This document shows positions 6,708-13,724 of a stretch of 34,370 nucleotides of DNA, in pieces. The notes under the pieces were generated by a model. That model did no database searches and was not told the origin of the DNA. It was given only the letters and a program-made list of their open reading frames with translations. The stretch is taken from contig SVOH01000021.1 in NCBI GenBank assembly GCA_015066515.1, positions 1 to 34,370 on the forward strand, given 5' to 3'. Source of the stretch: Oscillospiraceae bacterium. Lineage in GTDB: Bacteria > Bacillota > Clostridia > Oscillospirales > Acutalibacteraceae. A program made the translations under genes and the position numbers. The stretch's first letter is position 1. Each line of letters begins with the position of its first letter.

Positions 6708-6757
6708 TAGGGAACGGATTTATCCGTTCCGTTAGGAATGCATAAATGCATTCCCTA
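6708..6757. repeat. Double palindrome repeat, family 2
   Basis: Two adjoining hairpins, GGAACGGAT/ATCCGTTCC (6711-6730) and GGAATGCAT/ATGCATTCC (6735-6754), inside outer arms TAGGGAA/TTCCCTA. It occupies the same place in cassette 2 (between terminator and spoVAC tail) as the unrelated repeat does in cassette 1. Confidence 0.7.
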
Positions 6758-6762
6758 AAATT

Positions 6763-6877
6763 AAAACAATGTCGTTATCCAATAAACAACCCCATAAATC
6801 ACACTCGCAATTGTGCCGTACATAATTACAGGGCCTGCTATGGTAAATATTTTAGCACCCACACCTAAGATATATCC
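6763..6877 (-). pseudogene. Detached spoVAC 3' end, copy B
   Basis: 115 bp, gap-free against 8291-8405 with 103 identical bases by my count. It encodes the same 38-residue tail with four conservative changes and keeps the TAA stop (6761-6763). Just upstream in frame it reads Leu-Thr-Ala-Ala-Glu before GYILG and then meets stops or unrelated sequence, with no start signals. The first bases beyond GYILG resemble those beyond copy A (TGTCAA and GGAC at matching positions) but not the intact gene, so the two remnants share a junction. Confidence 0.85.
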
Positions 6878-6919
6878 CTCTGCTGCTGTCAATATAGGAC
6901 ACACCGCTTTGTAAAAATA

Positions 6920-6948
6920 TTTACATTAAATTGGCGATATGGTATAAT
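6920..6948 (+). promoter_or_regulatory. Cassette 3 promoter
   Basis: TTTACA (6920-6925), a 17-base spacer and TATAAT (6943-6948). The transcript would start near 6955, directly at a small hairpin GTTAAAC/GTTTAAC (6956-6962 with 6974-6980) in a 60-base leader. Confidence 0.75.
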
Positions 6949-7015
6949 ATTTTATGTTAAACAAAGAATCGAGGTTTAACTTTAAATTTGCATTTGTACC
7001 ACTAGGAGACATAAA

Positions 7016-8212
7016 ATGGAAATAGAGATTAGTGAATATGTTTCTTTTTACCAGAAATACAATCCGTTTGAACTATCAATGATCAATCCGACAGAATATA
7101 CTAAAATTCCATATGAAAAATTAAACGCAATTTTGTTTGGAAACAATCCAACAAAAATTCGTATAAAAGATACTTGGTATGATGTTCTGACATATTCTGA
7201 TGCGGTTCGTACAATTAGCAAAAGCGATAATGGCTATCATTTTTTGTATATTCAAATCAACTGGAAAACAAAAGAATACTATATTGGTAAGGTAAATCGT
7301 AAGCGTTGGAGCGAAATACGTAGATACCAAGGGTCTGGTATTAGATTTAAGCAAAAATATAAAAAACATCAAGAAGACTTCTGTAGATACTTATTCGCAT
7401 ATGCTAATACAAATGATGGGACTGAACATATAGAGAAAGTTATAGTTGATGAGGTGCTTTTAAATGATCCCAAATGTTTAAATCTTGTTTGTGGCGGTGG
7501 CGGAACAAGTGAACAAAGTGATAACGAAGAAAGAAAAGAACGGATACGCGCTCATATGAAATCTCACCCCGAACAATATGAAGCAATGATGCAAAAGGCA
7601 AAGGAGTTATACCATTCTGGACAAACTCAAGCTCTGAAAATGCGTGCTCAATCGATAAAAAATACAATGAGCGACGAAAAATATAGCAATATGTTTAGGG
7701 AACGCATAATGCAATGGAGAAACGAAAATCCAGAAGAATATGAAAAGGCTAGAGAAAATAATCGAATAGCAGCTCAGTCGGAAGAGTCAAGATTAAAGCG
7801 CAAGTTATCAAGGGAGAAATGGATTGCAGAGCACCCAGAGGAACACAAAATACAACAGCAACAATTGATTGCTGCACGGACAACTCCGGAAGCTATCGAG
7901 AAAAGAAAAGCCTCGCTAAAGCTTTGGCAAGAAACCCATCCCGAAGAAGCTAAAGAAAACGCACGCAGAAGAGCGGCTGCATCTGCTGCAAAGAACAGCA
8001 AACGAGTACACATGTGTGACCTTGAAACGGGTGAGATAATTACAACATTTGATAGTCAGGCTGCAGCTGCGCAATGGCTAGTTGATCAAGGAATTGCCAA
8101 AAATACAAATTGTAAAAGTTCCATTAGCCAAGTATGTTTACAGAAACCATGCAGCACTGGCTATGGGATAAGGAAAAAAGCGTACGGATTCGGGTGGAAG
8201 TTTGCAGACTAA
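7016..8212 (+). CDS. Cassette 3 cargo: GIY-YIG homing-endonuclease-like protein with NUMOD domains
   Basis: 398 residues. The GIY-YIG-like core spans about 74-165: FLY stands for the GIY strand (77-79), then YYIGK (88-92), Arg 95 and 97, RRYQGSG (102-108), a likely catalytic Glu in the EHIEKVIVDE helix (137-146), and the NLVCGGGGTS turn that ends such domains. A highly charged helical region with repeated His/Asn-Pro-Glu segments (about 170-325) resembles NUMOD3-type DNA-binding repeats. The C-terminus (about 330-398: MCDLETGEIITTF ... GYGIRKKAYGFGWKF) matches NUMOD1/IENR1. This layout is that of free-standing homing endonucleases. AGGAGA precedes the ATG. It is convergent with spoVAC and its end is 40 bases from the shared terminator. 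Whether it cuts spoVAC is untested. Confidence 0.82.
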   Translation: MEIEISEYVSFYQKYNPFELSMINPTEYTKIPYEKLNAILFGNNPTKIRIKDTWYDVLTYSDAVRTISKSDNGYHFLYIQINWKTKEYYIGKVNRKRWSEIRRYQGSGIRFKQKYKKHQEDFCRYLFAYANTNDGTEHIEKVIVDEVLLNDPKCLNLVCGGGGTSEQSDNEERKERIRAHMKSHPEQYEAMMQKAKELYHSGQTQALKMRAQSIKNTMSDEKYSNMFRERIMQWRNENPEEYEKARENNRIAAQSEESRLKRKLSREKWIAEHPEEHKIQQQQLIAARTTPEAIEKRKASLKLWQETHPEEAKENARRRAAASAAKNSKRVHMCDLETGEIITTFDSQAAAAQWLVDQGIAKNTNCKSSISQVCLQKPCSTGYGIRKKAYGFGWKFAD

Positions 8213-8251
8213 CTCACACAAATTGTTACTATTAATTAATAATCTTAATAG

Positions 8252-8288
8252 CGCAAAAGGCTTGACCCATCGGGTCAAGCCTTTTGCG
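8252..8288. terminator. Bidirectional terminator of spoVAC and cassette 3
   Basis: A perfect 17-bp stem (8252-8268 with 8272-8288) with a 3-base loop, AAAA/TTTT inside the stem, abutting the spoVAC stop codon. It holds the same core as the two cassette terminators. Confidence 0.85.
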
Positions 8289-8732
8289 TTAGAACAATGT
8301 CGTTACCCAATAAATAAACCCATAAATCACACTCGCCACTGTGCCGTACATAATTACAGGTCCTGCTATGGTAAATATTTTAGCGCCTACACCAAGTATA
8401 TATCCCTCATTTTTAAACTCTATCGCTGGGGAAACCACTGCATTTGCAAAGCCGGTAATCGGCACCAAAGTCCCAGCACCTGCGCGGCGAGCTATCTTGT
8501 CAAAAATACCAAAGCCCGTAAGCAGTGCCGCTAAGAATATAATTGACACAGGCACCGCCATTTTTACCACCTTTTCACTTAAATCTAAAACGGTATAAAG
8601 TTCGTTTAAAAGCTGTCCTATAACACAAATGGCACCGCCCACTATATACGCCCAAACAAAGTCTTTTAATTTGGGTGATGGTGGCGATGCCTTTTTTGTC
8701 ATCTCGTTATATTTTTTCTTGTCAGGCAACAT
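8289..8732 (-). CDS. spoVAC: Stage V sporulation protein AC
   Basis: 147 residues from the ATG at 8730-8732; the longer GTG start at 8741 lies inside the ribosome binding region (AAAGGGAAG). Strong family signatures are AYIVGGAICVIGQ, ALLTGFGIFDKIARRAGAGT, VPITGFANAVVSPAIEFKNEG and IAGPVIMYG. It has about four hydrophobic segments. SpoVAC is part of the spore inner-membrane SpoVA channel that moves Ca-dipicolinate into the forespore and out at germination; B. subtilis SpoVAC is mechanosensitive. It is the second gene of a two-gene unit. No spoVAD or spoVAE follows, unlike many operons. Its 3' end is the sequence repeated in the cassettes, and its C-terminus was probably brought in with the latest insertion. 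Confidence 0.93.
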   Translation of the reverse strand: MLPDKKKYNEMTKKASPPSPKLKDFVWAYIVGGAICVIGQLLNELYTVLDLSEKVVKMAVPVSIIFLAALLTGFGIFDKIARRAGAGTLVPITGFANAVVSPAIEFKNEGYILGVGAKIFTIAGPVIMYGTVASVIYGFIYWVTTLF

Positions 8733-8760
8733 ATAATCCACTTCCCTTTCGGGAATATTG

Positions 8761-9366
8761 TTACCCCTTGGTTACCTGTTTATACGGATTATAATTTGTT
8801 AAAAATTCCTGCCACTCGTCGTCGGTAAGCTTTTCACCGTCACGAGTGCCATATTGCTTATAAAGTCCTTCTACCAACATATTATATAGCTTGTTATCCT
8901 TAACAATACCATTTATTAAAAACAATAAAATTATTACCGCAAACAGCACCAATAAAATAGCAGGAATTGCATGTCGCCAATAAAAAGAAAGCTTTAAATC
9001 CCCTATTTGATCCCTCATTAAGTGAGAAAACGCTATAACCATTACGGGCTGAGATATTATACCAACAATACACGCGATAAGCTTTTGCCTACAACAAAGC
9101 AAAACTGCGCTTACAACCATTAAAACAGTTCCTGTAACAATTGAGTAAAAACTGTTTTTAAAAAAGTCAAAGTCAACAAAACCCAACTTTATTTGCATAA
9201 GCGTTCCTAAAATAAATATCATTGCCATAAAAAATGCATAGCACCAACATATTGCACCCAAAACAGTAAGAACGTTCATTATTCTTTTGTTGTCACTTAT
9301 GTTCGATATACCATACTTATACTTATACTTTTCCACGTAATCTAAAATGTTTGCATTTTTCTTCAT
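8761..9366 (-). CDS. Multi-pass membrane protein, operon with spoVAC
   Basis: 201 residues from the ATG at 9364-9366. A longer reading frame back to 9393 is rejected because its first codons overlap the -10 box. Five hydrophobic segments (roughly 38-65, 78-98, 100-115, 138-158 and the preceding turn region) are followed by a charged, probably cytoplasmic tail (KLYNMLVEGLYKQYGTRDGEKLTDDEWQEF, quoted in part). GGTGAT serves as ribosome binding site. Only 28 bases separate its stop from the spoVAC start, so the genes are co-transcribed and it may act in spore membrane function; no family recognised. Confidence 0.7.
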   Translation of the reverse strand: MKKNANILDYVEKYKYKYGISNISDNKRIMNVLTVLGAICWCYAFFMAMIFILGTLMQIKLGFVDFDFFKNSFYSIVTGTVLMVVSAVLLCCRQKLIACIVGIISQPVMVIAFSHLMRDQIGDLKLSFYWRHAIPAILLVLFAVIILLFLINGIVKDNKLYNMLVEGLYKQYGTRDGEKLTDDEWQEFLTNYNPYKQVTKG

Positions 9367-9381
9367 AATATCACCAAAATC

Positions 9382-9410
9382 ATTATACATCAAACAACTT
9401 TACTTGACAA
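9382..9410 (-). promoter_or_regulatory. Promoter of the membrane protein-spoVAC unit
   Basis: On the minus strand TTGTCA (9405-9410), a 17-base spacer and TATAAT (9382-9387). The -35 box overlaps that of the divergent trmL promoter by five bases. The sequence looks like a vegetative sigma-A promoter, unexpected for a forespore gene. Confidence 0.65.
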
Positions 9411-9433
9411 GTGTTTATTAAAGATAATATAAT
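9404..9433 (+). promoter_or_regulatory. Promoter of trmL
   Basis: TTGACA (9404-9409), an 18-base spacer and TATAAT (9428-9433), back to back with the promoter for the opposite strand. Confidence 0.7.
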
Positions 9434-9449
9434 GTTATTTGGTGATTTT

Positions 9450-9959
9450 ATGGCAAAAATAAATATAGTAATGGTAGAACCCGAAATACCACAAAACACG
9501 GGCAACGTTGCGCGCACCTGTGCCGCTACGGGAGCAAGGCTGCATCTCGTAAAGCCTATGGGTTTTACCCCCGATGACAAAAAACTAAAGCACGCGGGGC
9601 TTGATTATTGGAAATATCTTGATATTACCTATTATGAAAACCTTGCTGACTTTTTTGAAAAGAACAAGGGCGGCAACTTTTTTTACTTTACAACCAAGGG
9701 GCGACACACCCACTCCGACCACAATTACCCCGATAATTGTTTCTTACTCTTTGGTAAAGAAAGTAAAGGTCTACCCGAGGAACTTCTACTGCAAAACCCC
9801 GACTACTGCGCACGCATACCAATGCAGGGCGAAATACGCAGCCTAAACCTTTCTAACTCGGTGGCAATTGCCGTTTACGAGGTGCTACGTCAATGGGACT
9901 ACCCCGCTCTCGAAAATTTTGGACAATTGCACAACTACAAATGGGAAGATAATATATAA
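9450..9959 (+). CDS. trmL: tRNA (cytidine/uridine-34 2'-O)-methyltransferase, SPOUT family
   Basis: 169 residues from the ATG at 9450; an in-frame ATG at 9411 is rejected because it lies within the promoter. The sequence is characteristic: NIVMVEPEIPQNTGNVARTC at the N-terminus, LFGKESKGLPEE, and IPMQGEIRSLNLSNSVAIAV forming the trefoil knot that binds SAM. TrmL methylates the ribose of the wobble base in tRNA-Leu isoacceptors. GGTGAT stands 5-10 bases before the start. It is a single-gene unit with a leader of only about 10 bases, and no clear terminator before the pgk promoter. Confidence 0.93.
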   Translation: MAKINIVMVEPEIPQNTGNVARTCAATGARLHLVKPMGFTPDDKKLKHAGLDYWKYLDITYYENLADFFEKNKGGNFFYFTTKGRHTHSDHNYPDNCFLLFGKESKGLPEELLLQNPDYCARIPMQGEIRSLNLSNSVAIAVYEVLRQWDYPALENFGQLHNYKWEDNI

Positions 9960-9977
9960 ATATATATAAAATTTATA

Positions 9978-10005
9978 TTGAATTTTTTGAAAATTGTGGT
10001 AAAAT
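9978..10005 (+). promoter_or_regulatory. Promoter of the pgk-tpiA-gpmI operon
   Basis: TTGAAT (9978-9983), a 16-base spacer and TAAAAT (10000-10005), with a TG one base ahead of the -10 box (extended -10). The surroundings are very AT-rich. Confidence 0.6.
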
Positions 10006-10047
10006 ATAATTGTATATTTTTTAACAATCTCGAAAGGATGTATTTAA

Positions 10048-11259
10048 ATGAGTCTACTTAACAAAAAAACTGTTGATGACATTAACGTAAAGGGCCAAAA
10101 GGTTCTTGTTCGTTGCGATTTTAACGTTCCGCTTAAAAACGGCGTTATCACCGACGAAAATAGAATTAACGCTGCTCTTCCAACAATCAAAAAACTTATT
10201 GCTGACGGCGGTCAGGTAATTCTTTGCTCACACCTTGGCAAGCCAAAGGGCGAGCCAAAGCCAGAGCTTTCTTTGGCTCCTGTTGCTGCTTGCCTTTCTG
10301 AAAAATTAGGTCAAGAAGTTGTATTCGCTGCTGACGATAACGTTGTTGGTGACAATGCAAAGGCTGCAGTAGCTGCTATGAAAGACGGCGATGTTGTACT
10401 TCTTCAAAACACACGTTACCGCGCAGAAGAAACCAAAAACGGCGAGGCTTTCTCAGCAGAGCTTGGTTCTTTGGCTGACATATTCGTAAACGATGCATTT
10501 GGTACTGCTCACCGTGCGCACTGCTCAACCGTAGGTGTTGTTTCTCACGTTAAGCAGGCTGTTGCGGGTTACCTTATCGGTAAAGAGCTTCAGTACCTTG
10601 GCAACGCAGTTGAAACACCTGTACGTCCTTTCGTTACCATTCTTGGCGGTGCAAAGGTTGACAGCAAGCTCCCTGTTATTGAAAATCTTCTTACTAAGGC
10701 AGATACACTTATTATCGGCGGCGGTATGGCTTATACCTTCCTTGCAGCAAAGGGCTACACCGTTGGCACATCACTTATTGATGAAACCAAGATTGACTAC
10801 TGCCGCGATATGATGGCAAAGGCTGAGGAGAAAGGCGTTAAAATCCTTCTTCCTATCGACTGCACAATTACAAAGGAATTCCCAGACCCAATCGATGCTC
10901 CAATCGACATCGAGGTTGTTGATGCTGATAAGATTCCTGCAGATATGATGAGCCTTGACATTGGTACCAAGACTGCTGAGCTTTACGCTAACGAAGTTAA
11001 GGGTGCTAAGACTGTTGTTTGGAACGGACCTATGGGCGTATTTGAAAACCCAATCTTGGCAAAAGGCACAATGGCTGTTGCTAAAGCTATGGCAGATACC
11101 GATGCTGTTACCGTTATTGGTGGTGGCGACTCTGCAGCCGCTGTTAACATCTTGGGCTTTGGCGACAAGATGACTCACATCTCTACAGGTGGTGGCGCAA
11201 GCCTTGAATTCCTTGAAGGTAAGGAACTTCCAGGTATTGCAGCACTTAACGATAAATAA
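10048..11259 (+). CDS. pgk: Phosphoglycerate kinase
   Basis: 403 residues, normal length. Signatures are [14 protein letters not shown] near the N-terminus, an RxxAALPTI region, [25 protein letters not shown], the nucleotide-binding [12 protein letters not shown], and the C-terminal GGGDSAAAV and STGGGASLE motifs. It transfers the acyl phosphate of 1,3-bisphosphoglycerate to ADP in glycolysis. AAAGGATG precedes the start. It is first in an operon with tpiA and gpmI; the glyceraldehyde-3-phosphate dehydrogenase gene that often precedes pgk is absent here. Codon use is visibly more biased and GC-richer than in the accessory genes, as expected for a highly expressed gene. Confidence 0.97.
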   Translation: MSLLNKKTVDDINVKGQKVLVRCDFNVPLKNGVITDENRINAALPTIKKLIADGGQVILCSHLGKPKGEPKPELSLAPVAACLSEKLGQEVVFAADDNVVGDNAKAAVAAMKDGDVVLLQNTRYRAEETKNGEAFSAELGSLADIFVNDAFGTAHRAHCSTVGVVSHVKQAVAGYLIGKELQYLGNAVETPVRPFVTILGGAKVDSKLPVIENLLTKADTLIIGGGMAYTFLAAKGYTVGTSLIDETKIDYCRDMMAKAEEKGVKILLPIDCTITKEFPDPIDAPIDIEVVDADKIPADMMSLDIGTKTAELYANEVKGAKTVVWNGPMGVFENPILAKGTMAVAKAMADTDAVTVIGGGDSAAAVNILGFGDKMTHISTGGGASLEFLEGKELPGIAALNDK

Positions 11260-11274
11260 TTAAAATAAATTTTA

Positions 11275-11299
11275 GGCGGCTCGGGTTTCCCCTGCCGCC
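11275..11299 (+). other. Intercistronic hairpin between pgk and tpiA
   Basis: GGCGGC (11275-11280) pairs with GCCGCC (11294-11299), with a further GGG/CCC inside. No T run follows, so it is unlikely to terminate; it may stabilise the pgk part of the message or tune tpiA expression. Confidence 0.5.
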
Positions 11300-11324
11300 A
11301 AATTTTAGGTTAGGAGAAATAATT

Positions 11325-12092
11325 ATGAACAAAGCAAAAAGACAGGCAATTATTGCAGGTAACTGGAAAATGAACAAAACCCCCGCTGAAACTACAGCAC
11401 TTATTAACGAAATGAAACCACTCGTTGCAGACGCAAACTGTGAAGTTGTACTTTGCGTACCTTTTATTGATATCGCTGCTGCTGTAGAGGCTGCAAAGGG
11501 CTCTAATATTAAAATTGGTGCCGAGAACGTACACTTTAAGGCTTCAGGCGCATATACTGGCGAAATAAGCGCCGAGATGCTTACAGCCGCTGGCGTAGAA
11601 TACGTTGTAATCGGTCACAGCGAGCGTAGACAGTACTTTGGTGAAACAGACCAGACTGTAAACCTTCGTACACTTGCTGCTGTAAACGCTGGCCTTAAGG
11701 CAATCGTTTGCGTTGGTGAAACACTTGAACAGCGCGAGCTTGGCTACACTGAAACACTTCTTAAATACCAGACTAAGATGGCTCTTACAAACGTAAGTGC
11801 TGATCAACTTAAGAACATTGTTATTGCTTACGAGCCTGTTTGGGCAATCGGTACAGGTGTTACCGCTACTGCTGACCAAGCTGACGAAGGCAACGGCTAT
11901 GTTCGTGCCGCTATTGCTGAGGTTTATGGCGCAGATGTGGCAGAAACCGTTACAATTCAGTACGGTGGTTCTATGAACGCAGGCAACGCTGACGAATTGG
12001 TTGCTAAGGTAAACGTTGACGGTGGTCTTATCGGCGGTGCATCACTTAAAGCACAGGATTTCTCAGTTATAGTTAAAGCTGCTAGCAAATAA
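11325..12092 (+). CDS. tpiA: Triosephosphate isomerase
   Basis: 255 residues. The catalytic set is visible: AGNWKMN with Lys15, VIGHSERR with His98 and AYEPVWAIGTG with Glu170, then the phosphate-gripping YGGSMNAGNA and GLIGGASL loops. It interconverts dihydroxyacetone phosphate and glyceraldehyde 3-phosphate. TAGGAGA lies upstream of the ATG. It is 65 bases from pgk and 15 bases from gpmI, so all three are co-transcribed. Confidence 0.97.
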   Translation: MNKAKRQAIIAGNWKMNKTPAETTALINEMKPLVADANCEVVLCVPFIDIAAAVEAAKGSNIKIGAENVHFKASGAYTGEISAEMLTAAGVEYVVIGHSERRQYFGETDQTVNLRTLAAVNAGLKAIVCVGETLEQRELGYTETLLKYQTKMALTNVSADQLKNIVIAYEPVWAIGTGVTATADQADEGNGYVRAAIAEVYGADVAETVTIQYGGSMNAGNADELVAKVNVDGGLIGGASLKAQDFSVIVKAASK

Positions 12093-12107
12093 TCAGGAGA
12101 TTTTATA

Positions 12108-13622
12108 ATGAAAAAACCCGTTGTTTTATGTATAATGGACGGTTTTGGTATTCGTGATGTAAATGACGGCAACGCGATTTACACCGCCAAAACCCCTAAT
12201 CTTGACAAATTCTTTAGTGAAAATCCTTTTACCACAATTGGCGCATCAGGTCTTGATGTTGGTCTTCCTGACGGTCAGATGGGTAACAGTGAGGTTGGTC
12301 ACACCAACATAGGCGCTGGCCGTGTTGTTTACCAAATGCTTGTTAAGATTACAAAAGATATCGAAGACGGAAAATTCTTTGATATCGAGGTTCTTAAAAA
12401 CGCCATTGAAAACTGCAAGAAAAATGATAGTGCGCTCCACCTTATAGGTCTACTTTCAGACGGTGGTGTTCACAGCCATATCGAGCATCTTTACGGTCTA
12501 CTGCAGATGGCAAAGAAAAATGGTCTTACCAAGGTTTATGTTCACTGCCTTATGGACGGCCGTGACGTTTCTACCACAAGCGGTATCGGCTTTATCAAGG
12601 ATTTGCAAGACAAAATGCTCGAACTTGGCGTTGGTAAAATTGCAACCGTTATGGGTCGTTACTACGCTATGGACCGTGACTTTGCTTGGGACCGTGTAGA
12701 AAAGGCTTATGCCGCTATGGTTTACGGCGAGGGCGTACAAACAAACGACATACTCGCTACTATGAGTGAATCATACTCAAACGACGTAACCGACGAATTT
12801 ATTGTTCCTACCGTTGTTGATAATAAGGGTATGATTAAGGCAAACGACAGCATTGTATCGTTTAACTTCCGTCCCGACCGCGCACGTCAGTTTACAAGAA
12901 CATTTGTAGACCCTGAATTTGACGGTTTTGAACGTAAGAATGGTTTCTTCCCTGTAAATTACGTATGTATGACACAGTATGACGAAACTATGCCAAACGT
13001 TACCGTTGCTTACCCACCCGAAGAGCTTAAGATGACATTGGGTGAGTATCTTGCAAGCAAGAATATGACTCAGCTTCGTATAGCTGAAACACAAAAATAT
13101 GCTCATGTTACCTTTTTCTTTAACGGTGGCGAGGAAAAAACCTTTGAGGGTGAAGACCGTGTGCTTATTCAATCCCCCGATGTTCCTACCTTTGACCTAC
13201 AACCCGAAATGAGTGCATACCCTGTTTGTGATGCAGTATGCGATAAGATTCGTTCAGGCAATTACGATGCAGTTATTCTTAACTTTGCTAACTGCGATAT
13301 GGTTGGCCACACAGGTATATTTGATGCCGCTGTAGCCGCTGTAGAAGCAGTTGATACTTGCGTAGGTAAAGTGGTTGAAGCGACACGTGAAATGGGCGGC
13401 GCTGTAATTATTACAGCCGACCACGGTAATGCCGACTGTATGGTGGGTGAAGACGGTAATCCATTTACCCCACACACTACAAACCCCGTTCCTTTCTGCG
13501 TAGTAGGTTACGACTGCGAATTGCGCGAAGGTGGCAGACTTGCCGACATTGCACCGTCAATGCTCAAAATCTTAGGTCTCCCCCAACCCGCCGAAATGAC
13601 CGGCGAGTCAATTATAAAATAA
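12108..13622 (+). CDS. gpmI: 2,3-bisphosphoglycerate-independent phosphoglycerate mutase
   Basis: 504 residues, usual length. Alkaline-phosphatase-fold metal ligands are seen at D11 (MDGFG), the phosphoserine nucleophile S61 in MGNSEVGHTNIGAGR, and late motifs NFANCDMVGHTG and ADHGNADCM. The enzyme interconverts 3- and 2-phosphoglycerate with Mn2+ and needs no bisphosphoglycerate. CAGGAG is 9 bases before the ATG. It closes the operon and is followed by a strong terminator. Enolase is not adjacent. Confidence 0.97.
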   Translation: MKKPVVLCIMDGFGIRDVNDGNAIYTAKTPNLDKFFSENPFTTIGASGLDVGLPDGQMGNSEVGHTNIGAGRVVYQMLVKITKDIEDGKFFDIEVLKNAIENCKKNDSALHLIGLLSDGGVHSHIEHLYGLLQMAKKNGLTKVYVHCLMDGRDVSTTSGIGFIKDLQDKMLELGVGKIATVMGRYYAMDRDFAWDRVEKAYAAMVYGEGVQTNDILATMSESYSNDVTDEFIVPTVVDNKGMIKANDSIVSFNFRPDRARQFTRTFVDPEFDGFERKNGFFPVNYVCMTQYDETMPNVTVAYPPEELKMTLGEYLASKNMTQLRIAETQKYAHVTFFFNGGEEKTFEGEDRVLIQSPDVPTFDLQPEMSAYPVCDAVCDKIRSGNYDAVILNFANCDMVGHTGIFDAAVAAVEAVDTCVGKVVEATREMGGAVIITADHGNADCMVGEDGNPFTPHTTNPVPFCVVGYDCELREGGRLADIAPSMLKILGLPQPAEMTGESIIK

Positions 13623-13638
13623 TCTAAATAAAAACCTT

Positions 13639-13674
13639 AAAACCCCGTTCTTTATGTTAAGAACGGGGTTTTTT
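13639..13674 (+). terminator. Terminator of the glycolytic operon
   Basis: A 14-bp stem AAAACCCCGTTCTT (13639-13652) with its complement to 13672, a 6-base loop and a T run. Confidence 0.92.
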
Positions 13675-13675
13675 C

Positions 13676-13704
13676 TTTACATTTATTTTTTAGTATGATA
13701 TATT
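13676..13704 (+). promoter_or_regulatory. Possible promoter for the GGADGPT membrane protein
   Basis: TTTACA (13676-13681), a 17-base spacer and TATATT (13699-13704); the start of transcription would fall very near the ribosome binding site. Confidence 0.45.
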
Positions 13705-13724
13705 TAATTTGAGGAAGTGGTTTA

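Larger units (their letters stand above)
4103..8732. repeat. Tandem array of cassettes built on spoVAC 3'-end copies
   Basis: The same order occurs three times: promoter, cargo gene(s) on the plus strand, then a hairpin with the stem GGCTTGACC/GGTCAAGCC. The first two units then carry a 115-bp minus-strand copy of the spoVAC 3' end (4822-4936 and 6763-6877); the third is followed by the real gene (its equivalent bases are 8291-8405). Immediately past each detached tail comes a similar junction of about 30-40 bases and the next promoter. The first promoter (4146) is preceded by CTTATGCTTGT, identical to the bases directly after the first detached tail, so a junction may also exist there without its tail. 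Distances between equivalent points are 1941 and 1528 bp. Confidence 0.75.

Noticed and set aside
8202-8534. 110-residue plus-strand frame after the endonuclease-like gene
   Set aside because: It runs through the terminator stem and antisense to spoVAC, with no family likeness.
4103-8732. Interpretation of the array as an integron or CRISPR array
   Set aside because: No integrase, no attC-like folded sites of that type, and the repeats are gene ends of 115 bp far apart, not short regular repeats with spacers.
10771-11178. Long antisense frames within pgk, tpiA, gpmI, rpoB and rpoC
   Set aside because: They result from strong codon bias in highly expressed genes and have no translation signals or family likeness.
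11275-11299. Terminator between pgk and tpiA
   Set aside because: No T run follows the stem and tpiA has no promoter of its own that I can see.
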